NCBI RefSeq assembly: GCF_011045095.1
Contig: NZ_JAALDL010000019.1
Coordinates: 1 to 64,000 of the forward strand
Direction of reading: 5' to 3'
Source of the DNA: Grimontia sedimenti
GTDB taxonomy: Bacteria; Pseudomonadota; Gammaproteobacteria; Enterobacterales; Vibrionaceae
Length of the DNA: 64,000 bases
The first letter of the stretch is position 1; every line of letters begins with the position of its first letter. The notes under the pieces are model-generated. The model was given only the letters and a program-made list of their open reading frames with translations, was not told the DNA's origin and made no database searches. Below are positions 36,588 to 45,219 of the stretch, piece by piece. A program made the position numbers and the translations under genes.

Positions 36588-37917
36588 AGTCAGCTATATC
36601 GGCAAACTGAGCCTGAAAAGCCGCCTGCTTTTGGCAACCGTGATTTGGGCAACCGTCATGATTTCTATTGCCGGGATCGGAATCCCAGTGCTGATGAACG
36701 ATTATCTCGTCACGGCGACCAAAGAGCGCTTACAGCTGTCGATGGATGAAATCTCCAACAACTTGCAGCTTGATGAAAATCAACAGTTGGTGTTGGCTCA
36801 GCCTCTGTCAGACGCCCGTTTTGAACGTCCTTTCAGTGGGCTGTATTGGCGTATGACTCAGGGAACGACGGTATTGCGTTCACCATCGCTGGCGGACAAA
36901 GATTTCAAACTCTCTGACGGGCCCATCAAAGAAATGCTGGGGGCGAGGAAAGAACCTCTCATCACCATTACCCAGACCTTCGTACCCAAAGGCGGAACAG
37001 CACCAGTCACCGTCAAAATTGGTATCGATGAAGATCCCACCGAAGACGTATTGCAAAGCCTCTCCAGTAAGCTTTGGGTGATTTTGTCCATGCTGTTCGT
37101 GGGCGTGATTGTGTTGGTTGGCTTGCAAGTCGCGTGGTCGCTGCTGCCGCTAAATGATATGCAACGGGAGTTGGTAAAACTTAAAGAAGGCAAACAAGAT
37201 GCCCTCAGCACTAACTACCCGCAGGAAGTCTCGCCGCTGGTGTCCGATCTCAATGCCTTACTGTTTCACTATCACGAGTTACTTTCCCGTGCCCGACAAC
37301 ATGCGGGCAACCTTTCCCACGCGCTCAAAACGCCTTTATCCGTGCTTAAAAATGACGTGCTTTCACTGGATGAGGAAAGCCAGAAAAAGCTGCTGCCCTC
37401 GATTGAGCGTATCCAGAACCAGATTGACTACCACCTTGGTCGCGCCCGGGTCGCAGGCTCAATGAATATCCTCGCGGTGAAGTCCAACCCCAGCACACGG
37501 GTGGATGCGATCACGCTGGCATTCGACAAGGTTTATGCTTCTCGTGAAGTCATTGTCATTAACGAGCTTGATGATGAATTTGATGTTGCCGTCGACCCTG
37601 CTGATTTGGATGAAATGCTGGGGAATCTCATCGAGAACGCTTATAAATGGGCAAACACCTTGGTGCGGATTTATGCTATCGATGCGGGAAAAGAAACCGT
37701 TCAAATCTGTGTTGAAGATGATGGAGAAGGCATTCCCGACGAAGAGCTAACCAACGTGCTCAAACGCAGCTTCCGACTCGATGAATCCACGCCAGGCACG
37801 GGCCTTGGACTCAATATCGTCAATGAAATTGCCCACAGTTATCGTGGGAGCCTCGAGTTAACTAAAGGAAGCATGGGCGGATTGAAAGCAGTGCTGACAG
37901 TGAAGCTCGCCCGCTAG
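36577..37917 (+). CDS. Sensor histidine kinase, PhoQ/CarS-like
   Basis: A 446-residue membrane kinase: helix about 15-37, periplasmic domain about 38-165, helix about 165-188, HAMP about 190-240, then HisKA and HATPase. The phospho-His lies in NLSHALKTPLSVL. NLIENAYKWA (N box), DDGEGIPDEE (G1) and GTGLGLNIV (G2) are complete. It partners the regulator upstream. The stimulus is unknown, though acidic patches in the sensor region could bind cations as in PhoQ. Confidence 0.93.
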   Translation: MRSRVSYIGKLSLKSRLLLATVIWATVMISIAGIGIPVLMNDYLVTATKERLQLSMDEISNNLQLDENQQLVLAQPLSDARFERPFSGLYWRMTQGTTVLRSPSLADKDFKLSDGPIKEMLGARKEPLITITQTFVPKGGTAPVTVKIGIDEDPTEDVLQSLSSKLWVILSMLFVGVIVLVGLQVAWSLLPLNDMQRELVKLKEGKQDALSTNYPQEVSPLVSDLNALLFHYHELLSRARQHAGNLSHALKTPLSVLKNDVLSLDEESQKKLLPSIERIQNQIDYHLGRARVAGSMNILAVKSNPSTRVDAITLAFDKVYASREVIVINELDDEFDVAVDPADLDEMLGNLIENAYKWANTLVRIYAIDAGKETVQICVEDDGEGIPDEELTNVLKRSFRLDESTPGTGLGLNIVNEIAHSYRGSLELTKGSMGGLKAVLTVKLAR

Positions 37918-37958
37918 AGGCTGTTGACACTATGGGAAGAAGAGTTTGGACTATTGTG

Positions 37959-37986
37959 AGCCGCCAATCATGGCGGTTCTTTTTCA
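37959..37986 (+). terminator. Intrinsic terminator of the two-component operon
   Basis: AGCCGCC (37959-37965) and GGCGGTT (37972-37978) form a stem with one G-U pair and a 6-base loop, followed closely by TTTTT. Confidence 0.75.
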
Positions 37987-38016
37987 TCTAAGGGCTAACT
38001 TCATCTAAGGGCTAAC
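37983..38016. repeat. Perfect 17-bp tandem duplication
   Basis: TTCATCTAAGGGCTAAC occurs twice in direct tandem at 37983-37999 and 38000-38016, covering the stop codon region of the DedA-LssY gene. The copies are identical, so the duplication is recent. The stop codon TAG (38005-38007) lies in the copy nearer the gene. Confidence 0.9.
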
Positions 38017-39282
38017 ATTCGCTAGCGATATCTCATTGTCGCTAACCACCAGCACCCTCCCATCGCTGTAATAATCGTGGTGGTCATCCACCGCTAGCGG
38101 GGTCAATGCCTGATAATACTCTGTTGAAAGCTGGGGAAGCTGCGTATTGATCATGTTCGCCAGTTCATCGCGCTCTGCGTCGATATTCGGGTCAATGCTG
38201 TGTAGTACGGTGATAATCCCTGAATACATGGTCAGCTTTAACCCATCGTCATAGCTAATGGCACCTACCCACAGTGGCTGATTCAAATCTTTATCAATCC
38301 CGGCCTGCCACCAGCGAATATGTGAGCGTTTCAGTAAGTCGCCCGGCAATTGGAACGCCATATCCTGAGGACGTTCATTCCAGAATAAATCGGATACAGG
38401 TGGTGTCTGACCTTTCAGCAGATCAACATAGTCAGCCCAATCAATATCGTTACGGGAGAAAGTTTGATTCTCCAGCCAACCTAATTCATTCATCATGGTT
38501 CTTGGCGACTCACCAACATAAAGCACATTCACCCCTTGCGCATCAAAGAATGGCGATTTGCCAGGGTAAACTTTGTAGGTCAATGAAACCGGCGTTACCG
38601 TCTCTGTCGGCACCGCATCGACAAAGTTGTCGGCATACCAGAAGTAATGGCTGTAATTTACGCCAAGCATGGCGATCAGAAAGAAGGCACTGACTTTTGG
38701 CACTAACTTCTTCCATTGGAAGGCATAGCCTATCCATGCAAGAATCGCGGTCGCCGCGATGGCCATTAAGCTATATTGGTGCTCGCTGACCATCGAGACA
38801 ATGGTGTCCAACAGAGGAAATTGCTCAACGCCTGCGGCCAACAAATAACCCCAGAGGATGAACTGCCCTGCGCCCAGAATCAGACCGATTGTCGAGTAGA
38901 GCGTGAAACGTCCCCATGAGACCTTCTGTGAACCAGCCATAAAGGGAACCACCCACGCAACCGGCCCCAATAGTCGGGCGAAGGTCATCGCATAGGCCCC
39001 TTTTGTCGCCATCAAACGTCGGCAACGTGCAAATGCTCTGCGGGTTTTTGGCTGCCACTTCATCAGTTTTTGCTGCACTGGTTTACCGAATTTCCGTCCT
39101 GCCAGATAGCTGAGTTGGTCGCCGAGAAAACCGCCCAGCAAGACCATGATCACACCTGTGATAATGCCGTCATAAAGCTGGTAACCCGCGGCCAGCAGGA
39201 AAGGCTCTGCTGGCACAAATAAGTTGGGGCCTATCAGCGCGTCAAAAAAAGCGCCTAGAAATAAACCGATAGACTCAAACAT
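38005..39282 (-). CDS. DedA family protein fused to an LssY-type C-terminal domain
   Basis: A 425-residue membrane protein. Residues about 1-200 form a DedA (VTT/SNARE-associated) domain with GPNLFVPAEPFLLAAGY and FARLLGPVAWVVPFMAGS, where the conserved Arg is visible; DedA proteins act in lipid and membrane homeostasis. After further helices, residues about 235-415 match an LssY_C-type domain (NVLYVGESPRTMMNELGW, RSHIRWWQAG, WVGAISYDDGLKL). The fused form is less common than DedA alone. The C-terminal end lies in a 17-bp tandem duplication. Confidence 0.85.
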   Translation of the reverse strand: MFESIGLFLGAFFDALIGPNLFVPAEPFLLAAGYQLYDGIITGVIMVLLGGFLGDQLSYLAGRKFGKPVQQKLMKWQPKTRRAFARCRRLMATKGAYAMTFARLLGPVAWVVPFMAGSQKVSWGRFTLYSTIGLILGAGQFILWGYLLAAGVEQFPLLDTIVSMVSEHQYSLMAIAATAILAWIGYAFQWKKLVPKVSAFFLIAMLGVNYSHYFWYADNFVDAVPTETVTPVSLTYKVYPGKSPFFDAQGVNVLYVGESPRTMMNELGWLENQTFSRNDIDWADYVDLLKGQTPPVSDLFWNERPQDMAFQLPGDLLKRSHIRWWQAGIDKDLNQPLWVGAISYDDGLKLTMYSGIITVLHSIDPNIDAERDELANMINTQLPQLSTEYYQALTPLAVDDHHDYYSDGRVLVVSDNEISLANVSP

Positions 39283-39323
39283 GATGGCCTCTTAATCCTT
39301 CGCTTTGATTCATTCCGTTGGGC

Positions 39324-40055
39324 TTACTTTTGGTCCTGATAGTGACCAAAGCGGTATTCCATTTCGTTATTGCGCATCTCACCGAAGAAGAAACGTCGGA
39401 AGTTGGCCTTCAGGTATACAAAGCCTGTTGCAACCATGCCGTCTTGATCCAATCGGCGCGGGTCGAACTGGAAAGCCTGATTAATGAAGCGAAAGCGCAT
39501 CAGCTTGCTGGCACGGCGAACGTAATCACAGTCTTCACATAGGGTGATTTTTTCATCAAAGCCTTCGAGCTGTTTGTGTGCCGTGCGGGTTGAGAAAATA
39601 CATGCCCCCACGGCTGTCGGAAAGAAGAACTGTGTGGCAAACATGCCGCCATTAAATGCTGCGTAGCACACCTTCTGGACCGCTGGCAGCGCCTTGGCAC
39701 CCATGTAAACACCAGCTACCTGAAGATTCTTTTCATTCAGTTCTTTCAATGATTTTTCGAGGAATTCTGGTTCTAAACGCACATCGGCATCCAGAAACAA
39801 CACGCGTTCATGGTTAGCAATGGAAGCGCCCGTGTTACGACCAAGGCTGACACCACGGGTTTCCATGCGATGCACAGTCAATGCTGGCAGATGCTTTTCA
39901 AATGAGCGGGCAACATCGCGGGTCGCATCGTCGCTGTTTGAATCCACCAACACCACTTCGAAGTCTTGATGAGTCTGGTTGACCAAGTCATCCAGCAGTC
40001 GACCAATACGCTTTTCTTCATTGAGGGTAATAATGACTACGCTGATAGGTTCCAT
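39324..40055 (-). CDS. Glycosyltransferase family 2
   Basis: A 243-residue GT-A fold transferase: PISVVIITLNEEKRIGRLLDDL at the N-terminus, VVLVDSNSDDAT near 35, and the metal-binding DxD equivalent FLDADVRLE near 90. C-terminal FDEKITLCEDCDYVRRASK resembles the ED catalytic region. No transmembrane segment, so cytosolic or peripheral. AAGGAGAAAG precedes the ATG used here; an ATG 16 codons earlier is less likely. It lies 41 bases from the DedA-LssY gene and could be co-transcribed with it. Confidence 0.88.
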   Translation of the reverse strand: MEPISVVIITLNEEKRIGRLLDDLVNQTHQDFEVVLVDSNSDDATRDVARSFEKHLPALTVHRMETRGVSLGRNTGASIANHERVLFLDADVRLEPEFLEKSLKELNEKNLQVAGVYMGAKALPAVQKVCYAAFNGGMFATQFFFPTAVGACIFSTRTAHKQLEGFDEKITLCEDCDYVRRASKLMRFRFINQAFQFDPRRLDQDGMVATGFVYLKANFRRFFFGEMRNNEMEYRFGHYQDQK

Positions 40056-40269
40056 TTCTTTCTCCTTCATTTGATTGATAGAGAGAGAATAAAGAACCCA
40101 CACTTAACGCCCGGTGAGTGCGATGTTCAGATTCAGTTCATGTTAGAACCTGGAAAAGAAAAAGAGAGAAGCATATCCAGTTTATGAGTGAATATCTGGC
40201 GCTGCTTGGCAATGGGATATAGGGTCAGTCCAGATTTGTTTTCGAAAGCCACATTAATGGTGAACAGCG

Positions 40270-41052
40270 ATGGAATTGGATTATTTAAGACTCAACAAAG
40301 AAGCGTGGGACAAGCGAACGGCGGTTCACATTGAATCAAAGTTCTATGACGTTGAAGCGTTCAAGCAGGGGAAGTCTTCACTCAATGCCATCGAGCTAGA
40401 ACAAGTCGGAAACGTAGAAGGTAAATCCTTGCTTCATCTCCAATGTCACTTTGGCCAGGATACCCTTTCCTGGGCGCGTTTGGGCGCAAAAGTCACTGGC
40501 GTAGACCTGTCACCCGCTGCGATTGAACAAGCCCAATGCCTCAGTCGCGATTTGGGCCTCGAAGCAAGGTTTATTGAAAGCGATATCTACGAATTTGAGG
40601 AGAGCAACACAGAGCAATACGATGTCGTTTTCACCTCTTACGGCGTGCTTTGTTGGCTACCGGATCTTTCGCGCTGGGCAAAGACCGTCGCAGGCGCACT
40701 GAAAGTGGGCGGGGAATTCCACATCATCGAGTTCCATACTTTTAATGACTTACTCTACGGTTACTCCTACTTTCCAAGTGAGGAACCAGATATTGAAGAG
40801 GAAGGCACTTACACAGAAAACTGCGATGGCACCACATCGACCATGGCTACCTGGCCACATCCTCTCAGCGAAGTCATCAATGCGCTGATTCAGGCAGGCC
40901 TTCGAATTGATGCTTTTGCTGAGTATCCATATAGCCCCTATAACTGCTTCGAAGGTTTGGAGTATGTAGAGCAAAAAGGCTATCAATTACTTCACAAAGG
41001 CCAGCAAGTACCATTGCTATATGCCATCAAAGCCACGAAAGACGCTCGCTGA
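40270..41052 (+). CDS. Class I SAM-dependent methyltransferase
   Basis: A 260-residue methyltransferase. Motif I is SLLHLQCHFGQDTLSWARLGAKVTGVDLSPAAI (residues about 56-88), where HFGQDTL replaces the usual GxGxG, as in a known subgroup. Motif II acid is GVDLS and the post-motif Y-D-V-V-F-T is present. Substrate unknown. No clear ribosome-binding site. The gene is divergent from the glycosyltransferase. Confidence 0.85.
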   Translation: MELDYLRLNKEAWDKRTAVHIESKFYDVEAFKQGKSSLNAIELEQVGNVEGKSLLHLQCHFGQDTLSWARLGAKVTGVDLSPAAIEQAQCLSRDLGLEARFIESDIYEFEESNTEQYDVVFTSYGVLCWLPDLSRWAKTVAGALKVGGEFHIIEFHTFNDLLYGYSYFPSEEPDIEEEGTYTENCDGTTSTMATWPHPLSEVINALIQAGLRIDAFAEYPYSPYNCFEGLEYVEQKGYQLLHKGQQVPLLYAIKATKDAR

Positions 41053-41130
41053 CTTCCGAGAAATGGTTGTCAGTGAACCAATGGTGGGTGTTTAATTCGC
41101 TGGTCATTATCAATTCAAAGAGAAACAACA

Positions 41131-41462
41131 ATGTCCTCTACCCCAGTTTGGCCAGCCATTTTAAAACTCGATGGAGACGACGAACTGCTTTTTTTGCCAG
41201 TCAAAGCCAGTTTGAAGATGAAGCAACAGACATGATTTTCAGCGACGAAGATATTCTGATTGATTCCGAAGGTGCCAGCTTTTTACTGTCGATGGAAAGC
41301 CGACAAATTTCACTGGTTCCACACACTAAGCAATTCGAGGCCATCACGGTTTCTGCACTGGTTCAAGCCCATGAATTTTGCAAAGCAGAAGTCTGTCTGA
41401 CCAAAATTCATTTCCCCACCGTGAGGGAGGCCATTGCAGCGTTAGCATCATTCAAGCGATGA
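41131..41462 (+). pseudogene. DUF4144-like gene broken by a 1-base frameshift
   Basis: The ATG at 41131 opens a frame giving SSTPVWPAILKLDGDDELLF, which is like the start of Vibrio DUF4144 proteins, then hits TGA at 41233-41235. The continuing part is in another frame: FASQSQFEDEATDMIF, then ILIDSEGASFLLSM and ALVQAHEFCKAEVCLTK up to a stop at 41460-41462. The two join if the T run at 41189-41195 (7 T) had 8 T, giving about 110 residues. As written the gene is broken. Function of the family is unknown. Confidence 0.7.
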
Positions 41463-41626
41463 GTACTCTCGATGAAAAACAGACATGCCCTGTGTGAGAT
41501 CCACCGCAATTGATCTGCGTATCTTCAGTCATTTACGCTTACAACCCCATCACTACTGTTCCTTGTCATAACCCTATGTTTAGCTAGCCTCACTCGACGC
41601 TAAAAACAACTAATGGGTGAGATAAC

Positions 41627-42856
41627 GTGGAATTCCTGCTTGAACAAAACCTGATTCAGGTAAGCTCTTTTTTCGCCGTAACGCTCGGCATTTTGGTTCT
41701 GTTTATCGGACGGAGACTGAACCAAGCCGTTCCTGTATTGAAAGAGTTCAGCATTCCTGAGCCTGTTACTGGCGGCATCCTATTCTCCGTGTTGTTTTCA
41801 CTTTTTTATGCCTTCACAAGTATCGAAATCTCCTTCAATCTCGTCGCAAGGGACATATTGCTGGTCTATTTCTTTACCACTATCGGCATCAACTCCAGCC
41901 TTGGAGATTTGATGAAAGGCGGACGACCCCTGGTGGTTCTCCTGCTCATCACGATAGGCTATATGGTGGTGCAGAATCTGACGGGGATTACCGTTGCAGG
42001 GTTGTTTGGTCTTGAAACCCCTGTTGGTTTGTTAGGCGGCAGCGTTTCCCTGATTGGCGGACATGGCACAGCGATCGCTTGGTCTCCAAGAATTGCTGAG
42101 GAATACGGTATTTCCAATGCGATGGAAATTGGTATCGCCAGCGCCACCTTTGGCCTTATCCTCGCCAGCTTAATGGGTGGCCCCATCGCCAAGTTCCTTA
42201 TTCAAAAGCACCAGCTAAAACCACAAACCGTTGAACCTTTAGATATCGGCTCAGAAGAAAACCAAGCGCCAAAGCAAATCAACAGCTTCGATTTCCTTGA
42301 TGCCGTTCTGGCGATTCATATCTGTATCATTCTGGGTTTTGTTATTAATGAAGGGATATCGGAGCTTGGTCTGCAACTGCCGCTGTTTGTCAGTTGTTTG
42401 TTTGCTGGCATCATCATGACCAATCTCGTCCCCAAGTCTTTCCCAAGGCTAACAGGCACGCAATGGCCATCACGCAAGCCTGCCGTTGCTTTGCTGGCAG
42501 ACATTTCACTGGGTACATTTTTGGCAATGTCTTTGATGAGCATGCAACTTTGGACGCTCATCGATTTAGCAGGCCCGATATTTACCATCCTCGCCGCCCA
42601 ATTCCTCGTTGCGGTATTGATCAATATTTATCTGGTGTTCCCAGCCATGGGTAAGAATTTTGATGCTGCAGTGATTTGTAGTGGCTTTGGTGGTATCTCG
42701 CTGGGTTCTACGCCAACCGCAATGGCGAACATGTCAGCCGTATCTCAGCGCTACGGTAACTCGCATTTGGCATTCATTATCGTGCCTTTGGTGTGTGCTT
42801 TCTTTATCGATTTGGTTAACGCACTGATGATTCCCTTCTTCTTGGCGAACTTTTAA
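41627..42856 (+). CDS. gltS: Sodium/glutamate symporter GltS
   Basis: A 409-residue inner membrane transporter with about ten helices in two halves. VGLLGGSVSLIGGHGTAIAW near residue 130 and FDAAVICSGFGGISLGSTPTAMANMSAVSQ near residue 345 are the GltS reentrant-loop motifs that bind glutamate and Na+. Length is like E. coli GltS. The start is GTG. A strong hairpin follows the stop codon. Confidence 0.95.
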   Translation: MEFLLEQNLIQVSSFFAVTLGILVLFIGRRLNQAVPVLKEFSIPEPVTGGILFSVLFSLFYAFTSIEISFNLVARDILLVYFFTTIGINSSLGDLMKGGRPLVVLLLITIGYMVVQNLTGITVAGLFGLETPVGLLGGSVSLIGGHGTAIAWSPRIAEEYGISNAMEIGIASATFGLILASLMGGPIAKFLIQKHQLKPQTVEPLDIGSEENQAPKQINSFDFLDAVLAIHICIILGFVINEGISELGLQLPLFVSCLFAGIIMTNLVPKSFPRLTGTQWPSRKPAVALLADISLGTFLAMSLMSMQLWTLIDLAGPIFTILAAQFLVAVLINIYLVFPAMGKNFDAAVICSGFGGISLGSTPTAMANMSAVSQRYGNSHLAFIIVPLVCAFFIDLVNALMIPFFLANF

Positions 42857-42865
42857 TTGGCTTAA

Positions 42866-42890
42866 ATTGGCACTTGGACCAAGTGCCAAT
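42866..42890. terminator. Hairpin between gltS and the convergent PEBP gene
   Basis: ATTGGCACTT (42866-42875) and AAGTGCCAAT (42881-42890) form a perfect 10-bp stem with a 5-base loop, extendable by one pair. No T tract follows on either strand, so it may protect mRNA 3' ends after Rho-dependent ending rather than terminate. Confidence 0.55.
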
Positions 42891-42926
42891 CATCCTCATC
42901 TCGTGTTTTCTCTCGTTACCCTCTTT

Positions 42927-43475
42927 TCAGTCTCTGGCATTCGTTGGTGCAATGAGTTGTGCTTCTCCAATTCGGTGTTGGAGGATGTTATATCCAGCCA
43001 ATGCTGGAGAGCCTTCGGCGGGTACATCCAGTTTCTCCACATCTAACGCAAAGACAGTAATCTCGTAGTTATGTTTGGATGCTTTGGGTGGAGGACATGC
43101 CCCGCCAAAACCGACAACACCAAAATCGTTGCGCTGCATTTGCGCACCTTTTGGCATGAGGCTTCCCCCTTCTTTTCCGGCATTAAGTTTTAGATATTGC
43201 ACATCGGCAGGGATGTTAATCATCACCCAATGCCACCAGCCGCTGCCAGTTGGTGCATCCGGGTCATACATGGTCACCGCATAACTTTTGGTGCCTTCCG
43301 GTGGGTCGACCCATTTCAGCTCTGGCGAATGATTGTTTCCCGTGCAGCCCCAGCTATTAAAGATCTGACCTTTCTTGAGCGACTCTCCTTCTGTGATCTG
43401 CGGGCTTGTCAGCGTCATGGCAGATGCACTCGTCGCTACAAACAGCGAAAAAGCCGCCATCAATTTAGGATTCAT
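42927..43475 (-). CDS. YbhB/YbcL family PEBP-like protein, exported
   Basis: A 182-residue protein with a signal peptide (residues about 1-20, cleaved after SASA) and a phosphatidylethanolamine-binding-protein fold: SPELKWVDPPEGTKSYAVTMYDPDAPTGSGWWHWVMINIP contains the DPDxP and GxxHW motifs. FGGACPPPKASKHNYEITVFAL is the GxCPP block. Function is unclear in bacteria. GAAGGACAC precedes this ATG; an open frame runs further upstream without protein-like sequence. Confidence 0.9.
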   Translation of the reverse strand: MNPKLMAAFSLFVATSASAMTLTSPQITEGESLKKGQIFNSWGCTGNNHSPELKWVDPPEGTKSYAVTMYDPDAPTGSGWWHWVMINIPADVQYLKLNAGKEGGSLMPKGAQMQRNDFGVVGFGGACPPPKASKHNYEITVFALDVEKLDVPAEGSPALAGYNILQHRIGEAQLIAPTNARD

Positions 43476-43596
43476 TGTGGTGTCCTTCTTTATGGATGAA
43501 CCCCAAGTATTGTCGGGTATAGCGCGGCTAAATGTTTTCTTTGTGAGATGCAAAAACACGAATATACTCGCGCTCTGTTATCAGCTAAATGCAGGT

Positions 43597-43923
43597 ATGA
43601 CTGTGAATCAGGCACCAACAAAAATCACTTTCTTTGAATGGCTGACGCCGCTTGTCGCATCAGGAAAGAAAACCATCACCATTCGCGATGAATCAGAAAG
43701 TCACTATGTGCCGGGAACGCGCGTCGATGTTCACACGCTGGAAAAGGACAAGTACGTCTGCCAGATTGATATCGTGTCAGTAGAAAAAATTGGTTTTGAT
43801 GACATCAACGAAGAGCACGCCGCTCAGGAATTCATTCCGCTGGAAGAATTAAAGCCATTGATCCGCGAAATCTACCCAAACGATGAAGATTTCTATGTGA
43901 TCACCTATACGCTGGTCGCCTAA
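43597..43923 (+). CDS. YqfB-like N4-acetylcytidine amidohydrolase (ASCH)
   Basis: A 108-residue ASCH protein, very like E. coli YqfB: ITFFEWLTPLVASGKKTITIRDESESHYVPGTRV, then HAAQEFIPLEELKPLIREIYPNDEDFYVITY. The catalytic Lys and Thr of KTITIRDE and the Glu after HAAQ are present. YqfB hydrolyses N4-acetylcytidine to cytidine and acetate. ATG 43597 or GTG 43603 may be the start; AGG spacing suits GTG better. Convergent with the aminotransferase-like gene at a shared terminator. Confidence 0.88.
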   Translation: MTVNQAPTKITFFEWLTPLVASGKKTITIRDESESHYVPGTRVDVHTLEKDKYVCQIDIVSVEKIGFDDINEEHAAQEFIPLEELKPLIREIYPNDEDFYVITYTLVA

Positions 43924-43945
43924 CTTCTGGCAGACGATGATATGC

Positions 43946-43978
43946 AAAGGCCACCCGAGGGGGTGGCCTTTCTGTTTC
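43946..43978. terminator. Intrinsic terminator
   Basis: AAAGGCCACCC (43946-43956) and GGGTGGCCTTT (43961-43971) form an 11-bp stem with a GAGG loop, then a T-rich tract on the plus strand. It lies between two convergent genes. Confidence 0.88.
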
Positions 43979-43980
43979 TG

Positions 43981-45219
43981 CTACAGAATACTTTTCAGCG
44001 CATGAAAGAAACGGTCAATTTCCTCGAAGGTGTTGTAGTGCATCAGCCCGACACGAAGGATGCCGCCTTTCTCTGTCACGCCAAACGCATCGGTCAGTTT
44101 GTCTGCGTAGAGATGGCCACTCCAGACATAGATTTGCTGCTTGCCCAGAGCTTCTGCAATCTCCATGGGATCACGGTCGCCGAACCGCAAGGCAAATGTC
44201 GCCGTTCGTCCTTCCACTCCATCAATGCCATAGAGTTCTGCGCTCTCGACGCTCTGAAGTTTCTCAAGGAAGTAAGCCAAAAGTGCAGACTCGTATTGAT
44301 GGAGGTTGTCATAGCCCTTCGCCAATCGGCTGCGTAAGGTGTCACCGTCCCCCAAGGACGCCAAATACTCAACAGACGCAACAAAGGCACTCAGTGCTTC
44401 GAAGTTCAATGTACCGGTTTCAAAACAATTAGGGGCAAAGCCTGGGGCTGGCTCCACTTTGTAAGGCGTCACAGCTGAGAGCAGATCGAATTTCCCGTAA
44501 AGAAAGCCAAGGTGAGGCCCGTAAAACTTGTAGGCAGACCCCGCGAGGAAATCAACATCCAGCGCTTTCACATCCACCAGTTGGTGAGGAAGCAAATGCA
44601 CGGCATCAACAAACACTTTTGCACCCACTGCATGACTTTTGGCAATCACGGCTTCTAGGTCAGTAATGGTGCCCGTAATATTGCTGGCTGCCGTAACAGC
44701 CACCAGCTTGGTTTTCTCGCTAAGTAGGGTCTCAAGCGTATTTAAATCCAGTGTACCGGAACGATCTTTAATCGGCAGATGATGAACCGTCACACCACGA
44801 TCTTGGGCGGCCATGATCCAGCTTGATCGGTTGGCACCATGATCCGCGACAGACACGATCACTTCATCGCCTTCCTCCCATTGCTGGCTCAATGCGCGGC
44901 TAAAGCTGAACGTCACTGACGTCATGTTCGCCCCGAAGAAGACTTCATTTGGCGCTGAACCCAACAAAGCCGCGGCACATTCCCTGGCTTGTGTAACCAA
45001 ATCCACCGTTTCCTCACTAACCTGGAATTTCCCGCCAAGGTTTGAGTTGCCGCCTTTCAGGTACGCGCTGAACGCATCAATAACGGAATCTGGCATTTGT
45101 GTGCCACCGGGACCATCAAGGTAAACCGGAGTGACGCCCTTTACTTCTCGCTGCAACGCAGGAAATTTGGCTCTTAATGCATCGATATTGTTACGGTTAA
45201 GCGGTGAATACGAAGACAT
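43981..45219 (-). CDS. Cysteine desulfurase-like class V aminotransferase
   Basis: A 412-residue PLP-dependent fold I enzyme of the cysteine desulfurase-like group. YLDGPGGTQMPDSV near residue 32, ANMTSVTFSFSRAL near 100, VFVDAVHLLPHQLVDV near 205 (Asp and His that hold PLP) and the Schiff-base Lys in AGSAYKFYGPH near 235 are seen. GAGGGAGTG lies before ATG 45219. Its start overlaps the end of a 2OG-Fe dioxygenase gene by 23 bases, so the two are translated together and may act on one amino acid or its product. Confidence 0.88.
   Translation of the reverse strand: MSSYSPLNRNNIDALRAKFPALQREVKGVTPVYLDGPGGTQMPDSVIDAFSAYLKGGNSNLGGKFQVSEETVDLVTQARECAAALLGSAPNEVFFGANMTSVTFSFSRALSQQWEEGDEVIVSVADHGANRSSWIMAAQDRGVTVHHLPIKDRSGTLDLNTLETLLSEKTKLVAVTAASNITGTITDLEAVIAKSHAVGAKVFVDAVHLLPHQLVDVKALDVDFLAGSAYKFYGPHLGFLYGKFDLLSAVTPYKVEPAPGFAPNCFETGTLNFEALSAFVASVEYLASLGDGDTLRSRLAKGYDNLHQYESALLAYFLEKLQSVESAELYGIDGVEGRTATFALRFGDRDPMEIAEALGKQQIYVWSGHLYADKLTDAFGVTEKGGILRVGLMHYNTFEEIDRFFHALKSIL

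Noticed and set aside
41067-41130. Upstream start for the DUF4144-like frame
   Set aside because: The sequence before 41131 in that frame is not family-like; the family N-terminus is found in the other frame from 41131.
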